Part shown: positions 56,111-64,000 of the stretch, piece after piece
Layout of the letters: each line of letters begins with the position of its first letter
How positions within the stretch are numbered: the first letter of the stretch is position 1
Source: Micrasema longulum
Lineage: Eukaryota; Arthropoda; Insecta; Trichoptera; Brachycentridae
Assembly (NCBI GenBank): GCA_022494885.1
Contig: JAGVSM010004213.1
Span: forward strand, 186,001 to 250,000
Length of the DNA: 64,000 nucleotides
Direction: 5' to 3'
Notes under the pieces: generated by a model
What the model saw: only the letters and a program-made list of their open reading frames with translations
The model's database searches: none
What the model was told of the DNA's origin: nothing
Program-made: the position numbers and the translations under genes

Positions 56111-56511
56111 AGTTTATAACATTGTTAAAGATTTATGAATAAATATTTCTGATCTTCTTTATAAACTGACGTCAATGGATTGAAGGGTTTATTGGCTGGT
56201 TCGGGGCGGGGGCGCAGCGGGGGTAGGGAATAATATCCCGCCTTATTTTTTCTCGTTTCTCTATCTGCCGGCAACAACTTTTGCCTGGAATTATGTTGGT
56301 ACGTGCCAAACCCATTATTGCTACGAGGAAAGTTCATCAATTTCATTTCTAAGTCGTGCTCACGTATTGGGCTAGCGTTTTGTCGGGCTTTATCTGCCTC
56401 CCCCAGTGGCGGGGTATTCTCTGTACTTCTGTGAAGTCAGTTAAAACAACCTTATATTATTAAAAAACAAAAATGTTTTATTAAATTGAAATATACAACA
56501 ATTGCGCAACA
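56111..56511. other. Intergenic with locally GC-rich block
   Basis: 56195-56240 contains GGGGCGGGGGCGCAGCGGGG. There is no coding match on either strand. Confidence 0.4.
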
Positions 56512-57360
56512 ATGATTTATAAAACACATTATATTTTTTTACGTTACTATTTTAGTGTACTTGACCTTAGAAGTGAACTCCCCCTAAAAATGTGTGACTT
56601 GGAGTATGCAGACGATGCAGTTCGTTTTAAAAAGTCTACTGGTGATTTTCAGGTAAATGTTGACAAACTGCAGGAAAACTCAACGTCTTTGGGTCTTAAT
56701 TTTAATAAAAAAAGACTCAGATTATGTGCAACAAAACCTATCCTGACCCTTATCAGCCTCTATCATAATGGACAGAGGATTGACAAAGTTGACAGCTTTA
56801 AATACTTGGGAGCTCACATAACTGAGGCTTGAAGCATGCACAAAGAACTCGCAAACCGAATAGGAATTGCTGGAGCAACTTTTAACATGATGTGGTTGTC
56901 CAGAACTCTAGTCTATACTCGGTCAAAAGAAAATGCCGATTATTCAACTTTTGTACTCTTATATGGGTGTGAGTTTTGGCACCTTACAAAAGCTCAAAAC
57001 ACCAAACTTTTGAGTTTGAAGAGTAAGTGCTTAAGAAGAATATTAGGTAAACGGTGGTTTGATTATATATATAACCAACATTGAAGTCCGAGAACGGACG
57101 CTGCAGCCTCCTGTAATGAGCGTCTTGAGAATGCGGCGATGGTCCTGGCTTGGACACTGCGAACCTCCTCTTCTTTAAACCTCCGGGCTTACGCCGTCCT
57201 GGAAGGCCGTCGAATACGATCTTTTAACTTTATTCGGTGGAACTAAGAGCCGCTAGATTGACGTGGGAGGAGGCGAGAGTGCTGGCTGGCGATAGGGTCT
57301 CCTGGAGGCGATTGGTGATGTCCGCATGCTCCACTTGTGAGCGGATGTGGAAAATAAGAA
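56512..57360 (+). pseudogene. LINE 3' part, family R1 (copy 2, longer)
   Basis: The plus strand starts inside the reverse transcriptase at the catalytic block (LEYADDAVRF, about 56598-56627) and runs FKYLGAHITEA, a stop, ELANRIGIAGATFNMMW, YGCEFWHLTK, KCLRRILGKRW, then in changed frames RMRRWSWLGH and LRAARLTWEEARVLAGDRVSW. The copy at 33420-33765 is its shorter relative. The YADD is preserved but stops and frame changes break the product. Confidence 0.82.
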
Positions 57361-57497
57361 GAATAAGAAAACCTAAAGATTTATCCATCAATTTAAAAGG
57401 TAATACTCATATTTTGAAAAATGTACCTATGATAAAAAGAGAGACGGAGTAGGTACATTTGTGTTGATAGAATATGGAAATTTAGGAATACCGTAAA

Positions 57498-57600
57498 TAT
57501 ACTGAACTAATGACCTATCATTGGATGGTTCAAGTGGCCACTTTACACATTATTCACGATCCTGCCTGTGTTTGAACATCACGTTCACCTAACATACTTA
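57498..57600 (+). repeat. Fold-back family F fragment
   Basis: TGACCTATCATTGGATGGTT, then AAGTGGCCACTTTACACA, matches the inner arm of 1921-2216. It is a single arm. Confidence 0.6.
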
Positions 57601-60600
57601 AGGTTTTGGGTTCAATTTTCATACGCTCGATGTGAAGAATTTGTTTACCATTTAACTTGCAATATTTTATTTACATAATGACTAGGACTAGGATGGTTTG
57701 ATTCCTGGTGAGATTCAATGTATTACAACAGGATTTTTCATTTGGTTATATGTCCTTTACTGTAAATAGGCCATAGTATCTTTTGTCGTGCAAATACGAT
57801 AAAATAATATGTATTTTTTTAAACGTCGTAAAAACAATTAAGAAAAAATATAATTACACGTTTTGTGATATTTGTTCAATGAAAGAAATAACCGGTTTGG
57901 TAGTTATCTTAGCAATGGAACAAAAACTTTTTTTTTTTTCAGCACATTATTTTCCAATATATCCATGATTTTTAATAAAATAATATGTTTTTCAATCAAA
58001 TTTCTCTTCTGAAATTTATATTACTGCTAAAATCGCTTTAATTATATTTTATCGACTACTCTTGGTTTAAAATCCTCTCCTTTTATTGTTTTTTCAAATT
58101 TTAAAGATTACTTGCTATACCTACCTGTTATTTTTTCTTTATTCTTTATTTTTTCTCTGCTGCATTGACATGTTTTTAAACTTTTATACTACTTTTAATT
58201 ACTTATATTATATTTGTAGATAAAATCAATATATTGCTGCTCTTACTATAATGTGTCATTAATTTTGAAGATGTTTTTTAAATTGACTTAAATTTATTAT
58301 TTTATATTTCACTTAAAGATTCTTCTCATCGTTTCTTTGAATTCCTTAAAATATGTATGCGTATATTTATGTTCTTTCCTTTTTTTAAAAAATGTTATTA
58401 CTATTTTATTTTATTTTTACATCTGATCATGTTTTTCATTCTTTATTTTAATTCTTAACTTTTAATTACTTTTACAAATTTTCTTCATATTTAATATTAT
58501 TTCCATTTGTTAATACTAACTACAAACTACAAACTTTAAAATAACTTTTTTACTCAAATTTTAATTTTTTAAAAACATCCATTTAAGTTTTTTTTCCTTC
58601 TTTTTTTTTACCTTTATTGATAACCTTAAATATAACTATTTTATAATATGGAAACTTCACTGGTCCATTAGAGTTAAGTCTAACTGTGTAAAATATAATA
58701 CTTTGTAACTATGCTGTATGTTTCCTGAGTAAAAGAAAATAAAATTTAAAAAAAATTGTATCGCTTCCCTAGTACGAATGTAGGAATGTATCAGTAAAAA
58801 ATGTATTCAGTGCTTAAAAAGAAGTAAATTATTAGACTGCTTTTTTACAAGAAACGACGTTTAATAAATTGCAAAAGAATGTTTGTCACTTGATTTCCAG
58901 ACAAGTACAGAGTTAGGAAGTGATGTATTATTATCACATCAGATAAAATCCGCCATTCAACTAAACAATAGTATTTTAATAGCAAGTTAGTCAGAGGCAC
59001 AGTAATGAGTAGTGATTTCTAGTCCACTTCGCGCGGCTCGTCTGTGTGGCTCGGATGGTGCCCTACAAAGAAAATAGCGTATAAATCCTATTATAAAAAT
59101 ATGCATTTCTCGTGTGAGGTTCGTTACGCTGCAATTGTTCTCATTAACATGGCTCGTGATTGCCGTGGGATATTAAATATACGCCGATCATTTCTCCCTA
59201 GCCACTTTACACCGGTGAAACTTTTCTAGTCTCCATTGCGTGAGAAGTACGATATATGGTTGTCGCCATTAATGTGTGTGATCACCTGAAACCGAACTTT
59301 CTCCCTTACCTTATCGGTATTTTTATAAGTCTACTTGTCAAAACAACTGTTTTTTGCGCAAGTTATTCTGACCGAGGTGAAAGCCGTTAAAGTGAGACTA
59401 AAACGACATTACTCCAGGTAGTTTTAATCCACATAACTGGAGATAGATATACTAAAAATAATATATTTGTGTATTTATTGTTGCTGTATGTTTGAAATAT
59501 TACAGTTTAAAAAAACGTTGACACTAAATCTATGAGTAGATCATGCGAAAATTCATTGTTAATATTTAGCTGTAGACATTATAAAATAAAAACAAAGTTT
59601 TTGTTTTTATGACGTGTCTAAAATTATAATCACGTCATTGGTTATATTATTGTCTGTCAAGCTAGCAACCTACGAAAAAAAACCCTGATTTTGACCAGCA
59701 ATATAATGTACTCAGACCTCGCTTCATTGTATAGAATTTGAGGTTTGCATTCTCCACGCATCCAAAAAATTTATAAACATATTTTATTGCGGCTTAAGAG
59801 AAGAGACGGAGTCTTGGAATTTTGATTAATAGGTGTTTGCGCACTGATTTTCTGTCACTTTTTCGCAAATGCCTCCCTAGTATTGTGCAAAAAAGCGAAC
59901 TGCACGTCACGTGTTAGACTGATTTTGCCTAGCTAAAATTGAACAAATTGATGTTCTGTCCCGTTTTCCGCACCCCAAAACTGAACCAATTTTGTTGTTT
60001 TTTAAGAAAAAGTATCAGAATGAAATTTTCTGTCGGTATCTTTTTCTTTATTCAAAATTATTAATGTACGTCCGAAGACGGCAAATGAAAATGGTCATTT
60101 TATTGGTTTTTGGATGATCTGAGCTAGGTCTTATGGAATTAAGAAAAAAAAATCAATTAAGCAAAAAGATAAATACACGCCAATTGCAAATCACCGCTCC
60201 AGTGCCATAATGCATGAGGAAAATATGGGATTACGTTTGTATGAAGAAAAGTCAGACCGGCTTTCCTCTAAAAGGCTTTGTGAGCTATTTCCTCATAAAT
60301 CATTTTGTTCCTACAGATGTGTTCGCCTCGTCTGTGTTTTTCTCTTTGTTTTAAACTTTGATGATTAGAAAATATTATAACAATGATTAGAGAGCTATCG
60401 TCACCTCTCAGTTCGTATGAGTAAGAGCAATTATTAAATAATAAAACAATAGCAAACCCCATATTGCCTGAGAATTGTTGGTTTGGGATTACGAATCGGA
60501 GGTTACTAACAATGAAAGATTAGCATAAATTGTGCAAAATATGATATAACACGTGTAACTCACATTTCTTTCCTAGTAATTTCTTCACCCTGAGAATTCA

Positions 60601-62470
60601 TTGTTGCTTTATACAAAGTTGTTTGATATATCACGTGATGTTATTACGATAGTGATTAACAATATAACGATAATTATCTAATTTAACAGGTGGTTTTTGC
60701 AACGATTTTATGAATTATGTTCTTTTTTATTTTTCTTAAGCGGTTTTGTTCATCAATTATTTCAAAACTATAAAAAACAAACTACTCAACGGAAATAAGG
60801 TACATGTTTTTGTTTGATAAAAGATTGGTTGTCATAAATGAACCAATTTTGGAATAAAAAAACATACGTAGTTATCAAAATCACGCTGTTTGTTCGACTA
60901 TTTATTGCAATTTCCCCTTAAATTGGAATTCAAAGATATGAAAATTTAAAAAAAGGATTCCCATTTTTGTACACAATCAAAAAAACAAACGGGCTGACAA
61001 AACAAAATAGACAATCATGGAACCGTGTTTACTTTGAAATTTTCCTTTAGGAATTCCCAAGAACCACCTGAAAAGAATTTATATCTGAACTAGATAAAAT
61101 TGTATTCTATTTTACATGGAATAAACAAACCTTTAAGTTTGGAAACTTACTTTCAAACATGATTAATGTTGAATCCTTAACAAACTTAACAAGCCGATGA
61201 AATTAATAATGAGTCTCGAGTCTCCATGGCAACGCGCTTTTGTCTCCCAACTTCTCTACCCCCCGAGTGTTGGTATGAAATTTGATTTAAGATGAATACC
61301 TCAAGTTTTCTCCACCTCTGGCTTGAGGGTGGGCAGAAGGGTTGGGGTAGAAGGGGAGGCCTTTGAGCTGAGGAAGCGAACGGAGTTTGGTGTTATCGGA
61401 ATACCAATGAGCACGAGATTTTTTGCGATGCGTTCAATGAAGAAAACGATCGCCATCTAGATCAACATCAACAAAGAGAGATTCTAAAATAAATTTTGAG
61501 CAATTTACACAGCGCTTTACAATTTCCAATCAGGAAATAACCGGTTCTTGCCTTATAAAGTACGATAAAGGACAATTTTTAAAAATAAAATAAAATGTTA
61601 AAATATTTGAAAATACACGTTTTTTATTTGTGTTTTTATTTAAATCCCAAAAAATCCCCATAACATTAAAATAAAAAGTATAAAATGTTCTGAAAACATT
61701 ATTGTGCTTTTACAAAAAACTTATTTAAAATAAAAAAAGTATTTTTTTCTAATATGTCAAAAGAACTAGTTTTGGAAGTAGCTCGCTTTTGGAAACTACT
61801 GATCACGTTTACTGAGATATTATGCGGCATATTTATTGTCTTTATTTTTAAAATTTCGGACACAATTGCGGTGTATATTATCATCACATAGAAAGACGAA
61901 GAACACATGGCATAGTAACCAAGGAAGACAAAAGTATTTTTTTAATTTTAACTAACTTATTTTTCTACTATTTTCAATTTAATTTATGGTTACAACCGAC
62001 AGTAGGTAAACTTGACTTATAATGTTTCAAGTGCAATTTTTTTATAGAGTGGCTATTTTACTTTTATTATACGGATTTGTCGTCGTAAAATGTACGTGTA
62101 AACCAGTTTTATAGAAGTAAATCTTTCACTTTCTCTAAAACATTGACCATCTTAGTACATTTATGCATTAAGTACGTACTTGGTACAATAACACTCGGTT
62201 TTATATATAACCGTAGTGGGTGTAGCTTACATTCAACATTCAACATAACCACAGTAACCTAGATTAATAGAAATGAGTTAAAATAAACATAAGTACTGCC
62301 CTATGGAAAATAGTAGAAAAACACCAACATACATTCGTTATTTTATTTGTTTTTAAAAATACATGTATAATTAACGTTTATATATACATAAAATATATAT
62401 TCCCTTCCTTTTGGACTGCTTATTTGCAATTCGTCTTTTTTCTCAATATAAATATTACTATTTTACATAC
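57601..62470. other. Long gene-free AT-rich region
   Basis: No protein or RNA gene is recognised in almost 5 kb. 58000-58750 is T-rich and ends in an A-rich AATAAAATTTAAAAAAAA-type run that could be an old retroelement tail. 59020-59240 and 61195-61400 are less AT-rich, but open frames there match nothing. Confidence 0.45.
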
Positions 62471-62479
62471 TTAACGTTA

Positions 62480-62565
62480 GTTATGACGGGTTGCGGTCAC
62501 GTGGGTAGTGTCATGGACTCCGAATCAGGAGGTTCGAGGCTCGATGCCCGTTCTATCATAATTTG
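62480..62565 (+). mobile_element. tRNA-like SINE head
   Basis: It has an A-box-like GCGGTCACGTGGGTAGTG and a B-box-like GGTTCGAGGCTC. The layout resembles the head at 52165-52255. The B box is imperfect, so this copy is probably inactive. Confidence 0.5.
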
Positions 62566-62699
62566 TGTCCCATTTTCCAACACGGTTGTTTACAACAACA
62601 AAAAATATGTTCCAATTAAAGTGACGAATAATCTTAGAAAAAGTAAAGATGTAAATATTGTATTAGACTATGTTTATCATGGAATTAAATAAAAAATAT

Positions 62700-63220
62700 A
62701 TTTCACAATAAATAAGAACGCAAATATATACTTGCAAATTTTTTTTTTATTATATATTTTTCTTATTATTACAAGTATTTACACATATTTATATTTTTAA
62801 AATTATAAATGGTATATTCTCTATATATATTTGTTTTTCAATTTTTTTTTTATCATCGGTATATTTTCGAATTTCTATTTATGCTTCAATTTTTATTATT
62901 ATCGTTATGTTTTCTAATTTATAATAATTATGTCTCATTTCTTAACTATTAATGGTATATCTTCTAATTTATATTTATGATTCAATTTTTATTATTATTA
63001 CCTGCATGTTTTATAATTTAAACTGAATTTTTTTTGTTATTATAATTCTTTGAATTTATTGAGCATCATTTTATAACATAAAAAAAAACACATGTGAAAA
63101 AGAAGGTCCTTCCTAAACACAGGAATTTCTTAGCTAGTCGGGACCTGAAACAAAGAAACTCTGTACATTTTAAAACTGTGAAATACATAAATAAATAAAT
63201 ATATGTCATCAAAAATATAG
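62700..63220. other. T-rich internal repeats, no gene
   Basis: The unit TTTCTAATTTATATTTATG(A/C)TTCAATTTTTATTATTAT recurs about three times between 62865 and 63020 with variation, forming a degenerate tandem repeat. No gene seen. Confidence 0.5.
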
Positions 63221-63227
63221 ACAAAAA

Positions 63228-63482
63228 ACTTTCTGCACCTAATGGTGCATAGTGCACTGCATTGGTACATCAATCGCAGCGTATCTTGATCAATTTTGTT
63301 ACATGAAGGAAAAAGGATCAGTCTTACGCTTGAAGGAAAAAGGATCAGTCTAGGGACTATGAAATATTCAAGTGTTAAAACACCGTTTTAAATAAATATT
63401 TATCATCAACCATGTCGGGAATCGAACCTGAGACCTCTCGCATGGCAGGCAAACGCACCGACCACTACACAACGAGGCCGAT
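63228..63482 (-). mobile_element. SINE, tRNA-Gly-like family S (most complete copy)
   Basis: The minus strand has a tRNA-like head GCCTCGTTGTGTAGTGGTCG, then TTTGCCTGCCATGCGAGAGG and B box GGTTCGATTCC. The middle resembles a glycine tRNA anticodon arm with GCC. The body follows with GTGTTAAAACACC-type, CTTACGCTTGAAGG, ACATGAAGG, CGCAGCGTATCTTG and GCATAGTGCACTG blocks. A short internal duplication of GGAAAAAGGATCAGTCT lies at 63308-63352. Confidence 0.82.
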
Positions 63483-63539
63483 ATGATGTTATATGTATAA
63501 TTTAGTTGATAGATATTAATATATCGTAATATGGTGGTA

Positions 63540-63775
63540 GAAAGGAAAGTGCATCAGTACACCAACCGCGAATGTGGATTCTTTTTGCTATCCAAGGGTA
63601 AGATTATCAGTCTTACGCTTTGAGTGCCAGTTTGTGGACTATGAAATATTCCAGTGTGAAAACACCTTTTTAAATAAATACTTTATGTCAACCGTGTCGA
63701 AAATCAAACGACCGAGACCTCTTGCATGGTAGGCAAACGCGCTGACTATTAGACCAATAGTCGGACACCATAATA
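63540..63775 (-). mobile_element. SINE, tRNA-Gly-like family S (second copy)
   Basis: It shows the same order of body and head as 63228-63482, only about 60 bp away and in the same orientation. The head B box is damaged (AATCAAACGACC on the plus strand has an insertion). Body blocks CAGTCTTACGCTTTGAGTGC and CCAGTGTGAAAACACC are well kept. Confidence 0.78.
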
Positions 63776-64000
63776 TAGACAATGGACTGAAAAGTTAAAA
63801 TACACACAATTGCTCTATTCTAACCGGTCAGTAGTATATGTATTTATTTCTTTTAAACAAAATAAAATGAAAATATGAATTTCATCTCTTATTTACAGAT
63901 TTAGTTACAATTGGAAAAATAATGGTAAAATTCAAAGCAATTGCCGGGATTTTTACATATCTTCGGCGTGTTAGAGTTAAAATAACAAAATTAGTATTTT
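63776..64000. other. End of window, no gene seen
   Basis: AT-rich sequence with no signature. Confidence 0.4.

Noticed and set aside
57783..62470. Short A/T-rich open frames in the long gene-free region
   Set aside because: Each is under about 70 codons, with biased composition and no family resemblance.
1..64000. CRISPR array, operon, bacterial insertion sequence or endogenous virus
   Set aside because: No regularly spaced direct repeats with unique spacers, no compact gene strings, and no LTRs, protease, integrase or envelope-like motifs were seen. All reverse transcriptases here are of the non-LTR type.

Overview
The window is insect nuclear DNA. The best evidence is a complete, spliced Osiris-family gene (a gene family known from insects) at 14728-18830. 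It is supported by AT-rich intergenic DNA, a dense load of non-LTR retrotransposons, mariner/pogo-type DNA transposons and tRNA-derived SINEs. The order of insect cannot be fixed from the sequence alone. Only two host protein genes are recognisable in 64 kb: the main exon of BCDIN3D, an RNA 5'-monophosphate methyltransferase, on the minus strand at 2307-3026, and the four-exon Osiris gene on the plus strand.

Layout. 1-2300 is gene-free and contains a fold-back repeat. 2307-5013 holds the BCDIN3D exon, its upstream intron and a tRNA-like SINE. 5014-10618 is a nearly intact I-type LINE: ORF1 with three zinc knuckles, and ORF2 with endonuclease, reverse transcriptase and RNase H. It is bounded by a 12-bp target-site duplication and damaged mainly by a one-base frameshift at the very end of ORF2. 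12242-13921 is a decayed minus-strand LINE. 14400-19041 is the Osiris locus, with a tandem DRE-like TATCGATA pair, a TATA box in a GC-rich promoter, four exons and a poly(A) signal. 21216-22804 is a degenerate pogo-like DNA transposon. It carries 22-bp inverted ends, TA flanks, about ten copies of a GGGATAGNYGCC-type motif and a broken minus-strand transposase.

From 23 to 64 kb I see no host protein gene. The DNA is a mosaic of 5'-truncated LINE 3' ends (one RTE-like family present four times, others two or three times), a TIR element at 25339-26601, several fold-back MITEs (28122-28693, 29804-30516, 34890-35312, 45105-45528, 49980-50192), a broken mariner (42554-43750), a hAT-type terminus (about 40206), tRNA-Gly-like SINE copies and dispersed repeats of unknown type.

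The two host genes have no evident functional link: BCDIN3D acts on RNA 5' ends, and Osiris proteins are secretory/endosomal membrane proteins of cuticle-forming epithelia. The most novel material is in the repeats: the motif-rich pogo-like element, an almost perfect 26-bp-stem hairpin at 34001-34056, nested hairpins at 39266-39350, and unassigned inverted-repeat families. I did not find a convincing new multi-gene system.
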